From Acinetobacter bouvetii DSM 14964 = CIP 107468 (GTDB lineage Bacteria; Pseudomonadota; Gammaproteobacteria; Pseudomonadales; Moraxellaceae), in contig NZ_KB849726.1 in assembly GCF_000368865.1 (NCBI RefSeq), positions 453,634 through 517,633 on the forward strand: a DNA stretch of 64,000 bases, written 5' to 3'. Each line of letters begins with the position of its first letter. Position 1 is the first letter of the stretch. The position numbers and the translations under genes are program-made. Below, in pieces: positions 1-8,593 of the stretch. The notes beneath the pieces are model-generated. The model was not told the DNA's origin. It saw nothing but the letters and a program-made list of their open reading frames with translations, and did no database searches.

Positions 1-1926
1 AATTTGATGAGTTTAGGCGCATTGGACTTCGGCATTATTATTGATGGCGCAGTGGTTATTGTCGAAAACTGTATTCGCCGGCTCGCCGAAGCTCAGAAAA
101 TGAAAGGCAGTTTGCTGAGCCGATCTGAACGATTTAAAGAAGTTTTTCTAGCAGCCAAACAGGCGCGCCGCCCGCTCATTTTTGGACAGTTGATTATTCT
201 GGTGGTTTATCTGCCCATCTTTACCTTAACCGGTGTAGAAGCCAAACTGTTTCATCCTATGGCAATGACCGTAGTGCTGGCCTTAATTGGCGCCATGATT
301 TTGTCCGTCACTTTTGTGCCAGCCGCAGTTGCACTATTTGTTACTGGAGAAGTCAAGGAAACTGAAAGCCGCTGGATGCATTGGCTTAAAACTAAATATG
401 AAATGCTGTTAGATAAGGCCTATGAACTTCGTGTATTGGTGATTGTCGTAGTGGCCAGTATTTTAGTTCTTACGGGAGTATTAGCCACTCAAACAGGGAG
501 TGAATTTGCGCCTCAACTGGGTGAGGGGGATTTTGCGGTTCAGCAAATGCGTTCTCCGAGTACGGGCTTAGAACAGTCACTGCGGATGCAGGAAAATACT
601 GAAAAGTTGCTGCTGAAAGAATTTCCTGAAATTAAAGCGATCTTTGCCCGTACTGGCACAGCAGAAGTCGCGACAGATGTCATGCCGCCTAATATTTCAG
701 ATGGCGTTGTACTGTTAAAGCCCCATGATGAATGGCCTGATCCCAAACAAACCATTGATGAGCTTCGCCAAAGAATGATTAGGTTCTTAGCAGCATTGCC
801 AGGAAATAACAGTGAGTTTTCACAGCCCATTGAACTGCGCTTTAACGAGTTGATTTCTGGGGTGCGAAGTGATGTGGGCGTCAAATTATTTGGCGATGAT
901 ATGGAAGTGTTAAATCGCGAAGCGAATAAGATTTCTCAAAAAATTAAATCCATTTCAGGTGCGACAGCCGTTAATGTAGAACAAACCAGCGGCTTGCCCT
1001 TATTAAATGTAGAAGTGGATAAGTCTAGAGCCGCACAATATGGCTTGTCGGTCAGAGCCATTCAGGATCTGGTAGCGACCAGTGTCGGTGGTCAAAATGT
1101 TGGAACAATCTTACAGGGCGACAAGCGTTTTGATTTTGTGATTCGCCTAGATGACTCTCAGCGGAGTCCTGAGCAATTAGCGCTGCTTCCGGTGCAATTG
1201 CCGAATGGGGGATTAATCCAGCTGCAAGATGTGGCGCGTGTTGAAAATATCTTGGGGATTAATCAGGTCAGCCGTGAAAATGGCAAACGCCGTGTTGTCA
1301 TTACCGCAAATGTAGAGGGGCGAGATTTAGGCTCATTTGTAACAGAGCTTCAAAGCACGCTATCCGCACAGGAATTACCAAGCGGATACTGGATAGATTA
1401 TGGGGGGCAATTTCAAAATCTGATGTCTGCCAAAGCGCGCATGCAATTGGTGGTTCCACTGGCATTGCTCACTATTTTTATTCTGCTGATGGCTGTATTT
1501 CACAGCATTAAAGAAAGCCTGCTGGTCTTTAGCGGTGTGCCATTTGCCTTATGTGGCGGCTTAGTCGCATTGTGGCTGCGCGACATACCGCTATCTATGT
1601 CTGCAGGCGTTGGCTTCATTGCACTCTCTGGTGTAGCCGTGCTGAATGGTTTAGTCATGCTCACTTTCATCAAAGAGCTGCGGCAGCAATATGACCTTTA
1701 TTATGCAACGTGGCAGGGGGCAATTTTGCGTCTTCGACCTGTGCTGATGACTGCCTGTGTGGCATCGCTTGGCTTTGTCCCAATGGCATTGGCAACCGGA
1801 ACTGGGGCGGAAGTACAGCGGCCTTTAGCAACTGTTGTGATTGGAGGAATTATATCCTCGACCCTGCTGACATTGGTTTTATTTCCGGTTCTGTATCGAT
1901 GGATAAATGAAAAGAAAGTTTCTTAA
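1..1926 (+). CDS. CzcA/CusA-type heavy-metal efflux RND pump, 5' truncated by window edge
   Basis: C-terminal ~640 residues of an inner-membrane RND transporter of the heavy-metal efflux (HME) family, which with a fusion protein and outer-membrane channel drives divalent or monovalent metal ions out of the cell using the proton gradient. The fragment begins in TM4, where DFGIIIDGAVVIVEN holds the acidic residues (D, D, E) that relay protons in CzcA. A GSEFAPQLGEGDFAVQ stretch typical of the start of the second periplasmic domain follows near residue 166, then the final membrane helices. Full-length relatives are about 1040 residues, so roughly 400 N-terminal residues lie outside the window. 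The metal specificity (Co/Zn/Cd versus Cu/Ag) cannot be read safely from this part. Confidence 0.93.
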   Translation, partial: NLMSLGALDFGIIIDGAVVIVENCIRRLAEAQKMKGSLLSRSERFKEVFLAAKQARRPLIFGQLIILVVYLPIFTLTGVEAKLFHPMAMTVVLALIGAMILSVTFVPAAVALFVTGEVKETESRWMHWLKTKYEMLLDKAYELRVLVIVVVASILVLTGVLATQTGSEFAPQLGEGDFAVQQMRSPSTGLEQSLRMQENTEKLLLKEFPEIKAIFARTGTAEVATDVMPPNISDGVVLLKPHDEWPDPKQTIDELRQRMIRFLAALPGNNSEFSQPIELRFNELISGVRSDVGVKLFGDDMEVLNREANKISQKIKSISGATAVNVEQTSGLPLLNVEVDKSRAAQYGLSVRAIQDLVATSVGGQNVGTILQGDKRFDFVIRLDDSQRSPEQLALLPVQLPNGGLIQLQDVARVENILGINQVSRENGKRRVVITANVEGRDLGSFVTELQSTLSAQELPSGYWIDYGGQFQNLMSAKARMQLVVPLALLTIFILLMAVFHSIKESLLVFSGVPFALCGGLVALWLRDIPLSMSAGVGFIALSGVAVLNGLVMLTFIKELRQQYDLYYATWQGAILRLRPVLMTACVASLGFVPMALATGTGAEVQRPLATVVIGGIISSTLLTLVLFPVLYRWINEKKVS

Positions 1927-1948
1927 TACAATAGGTTAATCAATTTGA

Positions 1949-1984
1949 AGCAGAGATATTGGGTTTATATCCAGTATCTCTGCT
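1949..1984 (+). other. Intercistronic hairpin after the RND gene
   Basis: GCAGAGATA (1950-1958) pairs with TATCTCTGC (1975-1983), extended by an inner TGG/CCA pairing. There is no T-tract, so it looks more like an mRNA-stabilising or processing hairpin than an intrinsic terminator. It lies between the pump gene and the ribosome-binding site of the next short ORF. Confidence 0.5.
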
Positions 1985-2013
1985 AATTGTAAATATCGGA
2001 AGGAGAATATTTC

Positions 2014-2073
2014 ATGGCAGAACATTATGATCATAGCCATATGGCTGCTCCTGAAAAGAAACAGACTGATTAA
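2014..2073 (+). CDS. 19-residue His-rich ORF, probably the truncated start of a metal-handling gene
   Basis: An AGGAG ribosome-binding site (2000-2004) sits at good distance before ATG 2014. The ORF reads MAEHYDHSHMAAPEKKQTD and then stops. His-rich N-termini of this kind are common on metal P-type ATPases and metal chaperones, and the ORF follows a metal efflux gene directly. An IS-like relic begins about 80 bp downstream, so I infer that the remainder of a metal-resistance gene was lost. A genuine tiny peptide is possible. The family is not identified. Confidence 0.4.
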   Translation: MAEHYDHSHMAAPEKKQTD

Positions 2074-2149
2074 CTCTGCTTATGGTTCGTTTGTCATACA
2101 TACATCTATAATTTCTGAAAATGTTAAAAATAAAACTTTTATGCTTACA

Positions 2150-2511
2150 GAGCTTTGTTGCACAAACATTTAAAAGTTAAAGTTGCCCCTAAAATACTCA
2201 AATTTAGAAAACAACTCGGGTCAATGATCTGTCTAATCCCGCAAATTTATTCAGCACCGATATACGTGCATGGATTGCAATCACCTGCCTTGAAAAATGT
2301 TTGGAACTGACCAGTTAGAGATGAATCGTACGAACAATTGCTGTTCTTAAGCCAAGTTTTGGTGAATCAAGAAAACCTTTTGATCTGGTTTGATCCTAAT
2401 ACCAGTGTGAATAGCGACCATTCCCCTAAGCAAATATTACCTATTCTTGGACTGCCAATACTTCCGCAAAATACTAAAAAGTCTTTTAAGAAATCAGGAG
2501 CTTTTTTATGA
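2150..2511 (+). mobile_element. Degenerate IS5-family-like relic
   Basis: GAGCTTTGTTGCACAAACA (2150-2168) resembles terminal inverted repeats of IS5-group elements. Around 2359-2400 the plus strand encodes LVNQENLLIWFDPNT, which resembles the LxNRGSLTxWFDP start of IS5-family DDE transposases. That frame continues without similarity to TGA 2509-2511. No complete transposase and no matching second end are visible, so this is an inactive remnant. It separates the metal cluster from pdxB. The assignment rests on remembered family motifs, not a search. Confidence 0.5.
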
Positions 2512-2588
2512 GTGATTTTGTCTCACATAGCGATTCTGCGTATAAAAGCGCTATCATAGCGGCAGTAAAATTTTGGATGCGCTTATGA
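2508..2588 (+). CDS. 26-residue leader ORF overlapping the pdxB start
   Basis: AGGAG (2496-2500) precedes ATG 2508. The ORF encodes 26 residues (MSDFVSHSDSAYKSAIIAAV... ending KFWMRL) and its TGA stop (2586-2588) overlaps the pdxB ATG (2585) in an ATGA arrangement. pdxB itself has only a weak ribosome-binding site, so translational coupling is plausible. Against this, a promoter-like TTGTCT-17-TATAAA lies inside the ORF, and transcripts from it would not carry the leader start. No similarity is recognised. Confidence 0.4.
   Translation: MSDFVSHSDSAYKSAIIAAVKFWMRL
2518..2546 (+). promoter_or_regulatory. Candidate sigma70 promoter for pdxB
   Basis: TTGTCT (2518-2523), a 17-bp spacer and TATAAA (2541-2546) form a reasonable sigma70 promoter about 40 bp before the pdxB ATG. 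Prediction from consensus only. Confidence 0.4.
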
Positions 2589-3652
2589 AAATCATTGCGG
2601 ATGAAAATCTGGCATTTACCGATTATTTCTTTGCCGAATTTGGAACGATTGAACATAAAGCTGGCCGCAGTTTAACGCACGGTGATGTGAAAGATGCCGA
2701 AGCACTGCTGGTTCGCTCAGTCACAAACGTAAATGCTGCATTGATTCAGAATACGGCTTTAAAATTTGTCGGCAGCGCAACCATTGGTACAGATCACTTG
2801 GATATTCCTGCGATTGAACAGCAGGGAATAGCATGGTCAAATGCAGCGGGCTGCAATGCGCAAGCCGTCGCGGAATATGTGATTACAGCATTGCTGAAGC
2901 TCAAGCCAGAGCTGATGGAAGCCAATGAGCAGTTTACATTAGGCATTGTTGGCCTAGGCAATGTCGGTTCCCGTTTGGCAGTTATGGCCAAGCTTCTAGG
3001 ATGGAGCGTGATTGGCTATGATCCATTTGTCCAGCGCGATCATGTGAAGCAGGTAGAATTTAAAGAATTATTACAGCAGGCAGATGCAATCTCTATCCAT
3101 GTGCCGCTGACCAAGACAGGGCAGCACCCAACTTATCATCTTATCAACGCAGAAGTACTGTCGCAGATGAAACCGCAAGCTGTATTAATTAACTCTGCCC
3201 GCGGGCCAGTGGTTGCAGAAGCTGATCTGATTGCCGATATTAATCATACGCAGCGTCAGGTTGTACTGGATGTGTTTGAACATGAACCTGAAATTTCAGA
3301 AGAATTATTGAACTTAATCACTTTAGTGACCCCGCATATTGCAGGCTACAGCTTGGAAGGCAAGGCGCGCGGTACGCAAATGATTTATGATGCTTTTTGT
3401 AAAACTTTTGCTGCAGCGGCAGATAAAAAGTTTGAAACACAGCTTCCAGTCTGTGAGCAATTTTTCCAAAATCAGCCGCTGAAAACGGTGTTGAAACAGC
3501 ATTTAGCAGAAATTTACGATATTGCCCGTGATGATGCTGCTTTGCGCGCCTGCGTCAAAGCTGGCAAAGTTGTGCAAACGGCTTTCGATCATTTGCGTAA
3601 AACCTATCCGCTTCGGCGTGAATGGGCGGCGCACGGAGGCCCTAAAGCATGA
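2585..3652 (+). CDS. pdxB: Erythronate-4-phosphate dehydrogenase
   Basis: Oxidises 4-phosphoerythronate to 2-oxo-3-hydroxy-4-phosphobutanoate, the second step of the DXP-dependent pyridoxal phosphate pathway, in the cytoplasm. The protein starts MKIIADENL, as PdxB proteins typically do. It has the D-isomer 2-hydroxyacid dehydrogenase layout: the NAD loop LGIVGLGNVGSRL near residue 120, a catalytic Arg in NSARGPVV, Glu in VFEHEP and His in TPHIAGYS, then the PdxB-specific C-terminal dimerisation region. At 355 residues it is slightly shorter than E. coli PdxB (378). ATG 2585 is chosen over an in-frame TTG at 2573. The gene overlaps epmA by 4 bp, suggesting co-translation. SerC of the same pathway is encoded at 45.1 kb. 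Confidence 0.95.
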   Translation: MKIIADENLAFTDYFFAEFGTIEHKAGRSLTHGDVKDAEALLVRSVTNVNAALIQNTALKFVGSATIGTDHLDIPAIEQQGIAWSNAAGCNAQAVAEYVITALLKLKPELMEANEQFTLGIVGLGNVGSRLAVMAKLLGWSVIGYDPFVQRDHVKQVEFKELLQQADAISIHVPLTKTGQHPTYHLINAEVLSQMKPQAVLINSARGPVVAEADLIADINHTQRQVVLDVFEHEPEISEELLNLITLVTPHIAGYSLEGKARGTQMIYDAFCKTFAAAADKKFETQLPVCEQFFQNQPLKTVLKQHLAEIYDIARDDAALRACVKAGKVVQTAFDHLRKTYPLRREWAAHGGPKA

Positions 3653-4653
3653 GTCAGCCGATGAACCATCCCACGCAAAAATCAGTTCAGTATCAGCCCA
3701 CCTGTGATCTAAAAGCAATGCGCGCCCGTGCGCAAATGTATGCGCAGATTCGTCAGTTTTTTGCTGAGCGTGACGTGCTTGAAGTGGAAACGCCTATTCT
3801 TTCACAGGCAGGCGTAACGGATGTGCATTTGGCTTCGATACAAGCGCAGCGCCATGTCATGGGGAAATTGCAAACACATTATTTGCAGACTTCGCCGGAA
3901 TTTGCCATGAAGCGCCTGCTGGCCAGCGGCAGCGGCCCTATCTATCAAATTTGCAAAGTCTTCCGTGATGATGAGCATGGCCGTAAACACAACAGCGAAT
4001 TCACCATGCTGGAATGGTATCGTCCGGGCTTCAGTTTGAAAGATTTAATGTTTGAAGTGACGGATCTGTTGAATGCCGTCCTGAAGCAGCGTTTTGGAGC
4101 AGTTCGTCCAACCATCCTAAGCTATAAGCATGCCTTTATTGACCGGTTAGAATTAAACCCGCTGCAAGCGTCATTGCAAGAGCTTAAAGATTGCTGCCGC
4201 CGCGTCGGAATCAGCCTGGATTTAGGCGATGACCGTTTAGGCTATATCGATTTGCTGTTTTCACATTTTGTAGAACCGAGTTTAGGCTTTGATACGCCCG
4301 TTTTTCTGACAGATTTTCCGCCTGAATTAGCCTCTTTAGCGAAAACACGCATTGATGAAGACGGCGAGTTAGTTGCAGCCCGTTTTGAATTGTATATTGA
4401 GGGCTTGGAATTGGCGAATGCCTATGATGAGCTGATTGATGCTGACGTGCTGCGCAGCCGTTTTGAAGCAGACAATGCAGAGCGGGAAAAGCTGGGATTG
4501 CATGTCATGCCGATAGATGAATTTCTACTGGCTGCATTGCCCAATATGACGGAATGTTCGGGCATTGCTTTAGGGATAGACCGCTTGCTGATGATTGCTA
4601 CTGAGCAAATGCGTTTAGACCAGGTGATTACATTTCCTGCGGATATTTCGTAA
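3649..4653 (+). CDS. epmA: EF-P beta-lysyl transferase (lysyl-tRNA synthetase paralogue)
   Basis: EpmA (GenX/PoxA/YjeA) attaches (R)-beta-lysine to a conserved lysine of elongation factor P, which relieves ribosome stalling at polyproline. At 334 residues it corresponds to the catalytic domain of class II lysyl-tRNA synthetase without the anticodon-binding domain. Motif 2 is visible as FRDDEHGRKHNSEFTMLEWY and motif 3 as GIALGIDRLLM. The start overlaps the pdxB stop (ATGA). A strong hairpin terminator follows at 4831-4857. Neither epmB nor efp is in the window. Confidence 0.94.
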   Translation: MSQPMNHPTQKSVQYQPTCDLKAMRARAQMYAQIRQFFAERDVLEVETPILSQAGVTDVHLASIQAQRHVMGKLQTHYLQTSPEFAMKRLLASGSGPIYQICKVFRDDEHGRKHNSEFTMLEWYRPGFSLKDLMFEVTDLLNAVLKQRFGAVRPTILSYKHAFIDRLELNPLQASLQELKDCCRRVGISLDLGDDRLGYIDLLFSHFVEPSLGFDTPVFLTDFPPELASLAKTRIDEDGELVAARFELYIEGLELANAYDELIDADVLRSRFEADNAEREKLGLHVMPIDEFLLAALPNMTECSGIALGIDRLLMIATEQMRLDQVITFPADIS

Positions 4654-4830
4654 GTTGGGAGTGAAATGGCTTTCGGATACACGGGTTTAATCAGAAAAGC
4701 GCTATCGCAAAAATATCAGCTGATGCTGTGAAAGATGGCTGATTGTTATGTTCAACCGCATTTTTAATGTTGAAGAGGTCATTTAAGACATCAATTAGAA
4801 ATACTGATTAGCCATGCTGAAATGGTGAAT

Positions 4831-4857
4831 AAAAAAGCTCCGTGAGGAGCTTTTTTT
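4831..4857. terminator. Bidirectional terminator between epmA and cca
   Basis: AAAAAAGCTCC-GTGA-GGAGCTTTTTTT has A- and T-tracts on both sides. It can end the epmA transcript on plus and the cca transcript on minus, just 2 bp past the cca stop. Confidence 0.85.
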
Positions 4858-4858
4858 A

Positions 4859-6094
4859 TTAGATTGTCAGGGCTGCGTGCTGTGCCTTCAATTCAGCCAG
4901 TGCCGCAATGCGCCGCTCTATCAGCATCTCGCCAATATCAGAGCCTTGGACGTCTGGCGGAAGGTCTTGCGCTTTAATGCTGCGCACCACTTGCATGGCG
5001 TCCAGTACATATTGCGCTTGAGGATAGTCTCTGTCTTCTAGTCCTAAACGGCCGCGGGAGTCACATTCGCAGGCCTGCACAAAAGCTTCAACGCGTTCAG
5101 GGCGGCGTAAGACATCTAAACGCTGCAATAGGCGCCACAGTGTTCCCGGTTTTAGCGTCAGCGCCTGATGGCATTTCAGATGCTCTTTGCAGACAGCGAT
5201 TGCCAGCTGTTTGGTATTGGTTGGAACACGCAGCCGTTCACAAACCTCAGTTACGGGCTGAATGCCGCGCTCTTCATGCATAATATGGCGCGGCAGCTCT
5301 TCTTGCGGCGTTAAGGCTTTCCCTAGATCATGCACCAGTACAGCAAAGCGCACATCCAAAGAGTAATTGGCGCGGCAGGCTTGCTGCAGTGACATCATGG
5401 TGTGAATGCCGCAGTCAATCTCAGGGTGGTATTCAGGGCGCTGCGGAATGCCATAGAGCTGATCAAGCTCCGGAAATAAAACTTTCAATGCGCCGCATGC
5501 GCGCAGCACTTCAAAATATTCATCGGCATGATCTTCCATGAGGGCGCGGGCGGTCTCTTTCCAAACGCGTTCAGGCGTTAAAGCTTCCAGTTCGCCAGAC
5601 TCTGCCAATTGCGTCATCAGCCTAAAAGTGTCATCAGCAACTTTAAAGCCTAATTTTTTATAGCGGGCCGCAAAGCGCGCAATGCGCAAGACGCGTAGCG
5701 GATCCTCAGCAAAAGCCTCAGATACATGGCGTAGCACGCGCTGTTCTAAATCTTTTTGGCCATTGTAAGGATCATATAAATTGCCATTATCGTCTTGCGC
5801 AATGGCGTTAATGGTCAGGTCGCGCCGCATTAAATCCTGTTCCAGCGTAACCGCTGGATCTGTATAAAATTCAAAGCCATGATAACCATGTCCTGCCTTG
5901 CGTTCAGTCCGCGCGAGTGCATATTCATCTTTGGTTTCTGGATGCAGGAAAACAGGGAAATCTTTGCCCACAGGCTGGTAGCCTTGAGCAAGCATTTGTT
6001 CCGGCGTTGCGCCGACAACAACATAATCTTTTTCGTGATAGGGGTGTCCGAGCAGCTGATCCCGAACTGCACCGCCTACTAAATAAACTTGCAT
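4859..6094 (-). CDS. cca: Multifunctional CCA-adding tRNA nucleotidyltransferase
   Basis: Adds or repairs the 3' CCA of tRNAs without a template, using CTP and ATP. The 411-residue protein begins MQVYLVGGAVRDQLLG, the class II nucleotidyltransferase signature. Next come EKDYVVVGATPEQML and RRDLTINAIAQD, and a C-terminal HD phosphohydrolase domain with VHDLGKALT near residue 255, as in the E. coli-type enzyme with added 2',3'-cyclic phosphodiesterase and phosphatase activity. It lies 81 bp downstream of maeB on the same strand. Its likely ribosome-binding site AGAGG sits in the 3' arm of a stable hairpin (6098-6142), which may dampen translation or terminate maeB transcripts. Confidence 0.95.
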   Translation of the reverse strand: MQVYLVGGAVRDQLLGHPYHEKDYVVVGATPEQMLAQGYQPVGKDFPVFLHPETKDEYALARTERKAGHGYHGFEFYTDPAVTLEQDLMRRDLTINAIAQDDNGNLYDPYNGQKDLEQRVLRHVSEAFAEDPLRVLRIARFAARYKKLGFKVADDTFRLMTQLAESGELEALTPERVWKETARALMEDHADEYFEVLRACGALKVLFPELDQLYGIPQRPEYHPEIDCGIHTMMSLQQACRANYSLDVRFAVLVHDLGKALTPQEELPRHIMHEERGIQPVTEVCERLRVPTNTKQLAIAVCKEHLKCHQALTLKPGTLWRLLQRLDVLRRPERVEAFVQACECDSRGRLGLEDRDYPQAQYVLDAMQVVRSIKAQDLPPDVQGSDIGEMLIERRIAALAELKAQHAALTI

Positions 6095-6097
6095 GAA

Positions 6098-6142
6098 AAA
6101 ACCTCTATTCTTGAAGCCATCATGCTACAGAATAGAGGTTTT
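6098..6142 (-). promoter_or_regulatory. maeB terminator-like hairpin that contains the cca ribosome-binding site
   Basis: On the minus strand AAAACCTCTATTCT (6142-6129) pairs with AGAATAGAGGTTTT (6111-6098) across a 17-nt loop and is followed by T residues. The T-run ends one base before the cca ATG at 6094. The 3' arm includes AGAGG, 7 nt from that ATG, so the same element can act as an intrinsic terminator for maeB and as a cover on the cca Shine-Dalgarno sequence. Confidence 0.65.
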
Positions 6143-6175
6143 CTCAAGTCTCTAAGTGTGATCTAGCCAGCTAAA

Positions 6176-8455
6176 TTACAGCGCGGACTTCTCATTTTCT
6201 TGAATCTCAGCAACCGTTAAAGCAGTCATGTTCACTAAGCGGCGGGTCGTCGCTGTCGGTGTTAAAATATGAACTGGTTTGGCTGCGCCCAGCAGGATTG
6301 GGCCAATTGTGACATTGTTGCCTGATGTTGCTTTTAGCAAGTTGAATGAAATGTTGGCTGCGTCCAGGTTAGGCATGATAAGCAGGTTGGCTGAACCCTT
6401 AAAGCGCGAGTTCGGGTATGCAAAATGACGGATGTTCTCATCAAGCGCCGCATCACCGTGCATTTCACCTTCCACTTCAAGCTCTGGGGCAATTTCAGAC
6501 AAGATGTCATACACCTGACGCATTTTTTGCGCGCTGGCATCGCTTTGATCTGAACCAAAACTTGAGTGTGAAAGCAGCGCAACACGCGGCGTAATGCCAA
6601 AGCGGCGGACTTCTTCCGCTGCCAAAATAGTCATTTCAGCCAGCTGTTCTGCCGTCGGGTTACGGTTAATGTAAGTATCAGCAATAAACAAGTTGCGGTC
6701 TTCAAGCATCAATGCATTCAGCGTGAAGAAGTTATTGCGGCCTTCTTTTAGTCCAATCACATTGCTGACGAAGTCTAAGTGAATGTCATAGCTTGAATAC
6801 GTACCGCACAGCATGCCGTCTGCAACGCCATGGCGAACCAGCATGGCTGCAATCAGTGTAGAGCGGCGGCGCGCTTCACGCTGCGCATATTCAGGCGTCA
6901 CACCTTTTCGCTGCATGATGCTGTAGTAGTCATCAGCAAATTTGTCGTAATCAGGATTTTTTTCTTGATCGACAATGGTAATGTTCACGCCGTCTTCAAG
7001 GCGCAGGCCTAACTTTTTGATGTTCGCTTCAATTACAGCAGGGCGGCCAACAAGAATCGGTTTGGCCAAATCTTCATCGACTGCAATTTGCACTGCACGC
7101 AGAACGCGCAGATCTTCACCTTCCGCGTAGGCAATGCGTTTTGGATCTGTTTTAGCTTGCGCAAAAATCGGCTTCATCATAAACGCAGAGTTATAGACGA
7201 ATTCAGACAGGCGCTGACGGTATGCAGAGAAGTCTTGGATTGGACGGGTTGCTACACCAGAGTCCATCGCAGCTTGCGCAATCGCAGGCGCAATTTCTAG
7301 AATCAAGCGCTGGTCTAATGGGCGCGGGATCAGGTAATCACGGCCAAAAGATGCAGATTTTTCACCATAAGATGCAGCATCCGCCTCAACATGCGCCATG
7401 CGCGCAATGGCATGTACACACGCAATCTTCATTTCTTCATTAATGGTGGTTGCGCCTACGTCCAGCGCGCCGCGGAAGATATAAGGGAAGCACAGCGCGT
7501 TGTTGACTTGGTTTGGATAGTCAGAGCGGCCTGTCGCCATAATCACATCAGAACGCGCTTCATGCGCATGTTCCGGCAGGATTTCTGGATCTGGGTTTGC
7601 AAGGGCGAAGATGATTGGATCTTTCGCCATCACTTTAACCATTTCTTTGGTTAAAATGCCTGCAGCTGAAAGGCCGAGGAACATGTCCGCGCCTTCCATC
7701 ACATCGGCAAGCTGGGTGCCTTCGATGTCTTGTACATAGGCTTTTTTAGATTCATCTAAGCCTTCACGCTTTGCGGTGAGCAGGCCGCGTGAATCGGCAA
7801 CGATGATGTTCTCTTTCTTTGCGCCTAAAGCGCAAAGTAAGTTCAGGCAAGAAAGGGCAGCGGCGCCGGCACCTGAAGCAATAATTTTGATTTCATCAAT
7901 TTTTTTGCCGTTCAATTGCAATGCATTTAATAATGCTGAACCGACAATAATGGAGGTGCCGTGCTGATCGTCATGGAACACAGGAATGTTCATGCGTTCG
8001 CGAAGTTTTTGCTCGATGTAGAAGCACTCTGGGGCCTTGATGTCTTCAAGGTTGATACCGCCAAAAGTCGGTTCTAAAGCTGCAACGATATCTACGATTT
8101 TGTCTGGATCGTTTTCAGCAATTTCAATGTCAAAGACATCGACACCGGCGAATTTTTTGAACAGTACGCCTTTACCTTCCATTACTGGTTTAGAGGCTAA
8201 AGGACCGATGTTGCCCAAGCCAAGTACGGCTGTACCGTTACTGACAACTGCAACTAAGTTGCCGCGTGCTGTGTAAAGCGCTGCGGTTGACGGGTCACGT
8301 TCAATTTCTAAACAAGGCGCAGCAACGCCTGGCGAGTAGGCTAGCGCTAAGTCATGCTGGTTGACCAATTGTTTGCTTGGCGTGACGCTGATTTTTCCCG
8401 GAGTTGGGAATTCGTGATAGTACAAAGCCTGCTGTTTTAAAGATTGATCGTCCAT
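6176..8455 (-). CDS. maeB: NADP-dependent malic enzyme, MaeB type
   Basis: Decarboxylates malate to pyruvate, producing NADPH and linking the TCA cycle to biosynthesis. The 759-residue length matches the hybrid MaeB architecture: an N-terminal malic enzyme domain (about 1-410, with [22 protein letters not shown] and the Rossmann segment [12 protein letters not shown]) fused to a C-terminal phosphotransacetylase-like regulatory domain (about 430-750, with [14 protein letters not shown] near the end). In MaeB relatives the PTA-like part is non-catalytic and senses acetyl-CoA. The start [21 protein letters not shown] is typical of the family. Confidence 0.95.
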   Translation of the reverse strand: MDDQSLKQQALYYHEFPTPGKISVTPSKQLVNQHDLALAYSPGVAAPCLEIERDPSTAALYTARGNLVAVVSNGTAVLGLGNIGPLASKPVMEGKGVLFKKFAGVDVFDIEIAENDPDKIVDIVAALEPTFGGINLEDIKAPECFYIEQKLRERMNIPVFHDDQHGTSIIVGSALLNALQLNGKKIDEIKIIASGAGAAALSCLNLLCALGAKKENIIVADSRGLLTAKREGLDESKKAYVQDIEGTQLADVMEGADMFLGLSAAGILTKEMVKVMAKDPIIFALANPDPEILPEHAHEARSDVIMATGRSDYPNQVNNALCFPYIFRGALDVGATTINEEMKIACVHAIARMAHVEADAASYGEKSASFGRDYLIPRPLDQRLILEIAPAIAQAAMDSGVATRPIQDFSAYRQRLSEFVYNSAFMMKPIFAQAKTDPKRIAYAEGEDLRVLRAVQIAVDEDLAKPILVGRPAVIEANIKKLGLRLEDGVNITIVDQEKNPDYDKFADDYYSIMQRKGVTPEYAQREARRRSTLIAAMLVRHGVADGMLCGTYSSYDIHLDFVSNVIGLKEGRNNFFTLNALMLEDRNLFIADTYINRNPTAEQLAEMTILAAEEVRRFGITPRVALLSHSSFGSDQSDASAQKMRQVYDILSEIAPELEVEGEMHGDAALDENIRHFAYPNSRFKGSANLLIMPNLDAANISFNLLKATSGNNVTIGPILLGAAKPVHILTPTATTRRLVNMTALTVAEIQENEKSAL

Positions 8456-8593
8456 CTGTATCTCGTTTGTTCTGAGTTGCCCAAAAATGCGGGTAGTGTT
8501 TCTTAAATAAGCACGAATATATCACTTGTTCGGCACTTCGGACAGTCGCTAAAGTACCTTTTTCCAACAAACTTATAGACCGGAAAGATGTAC

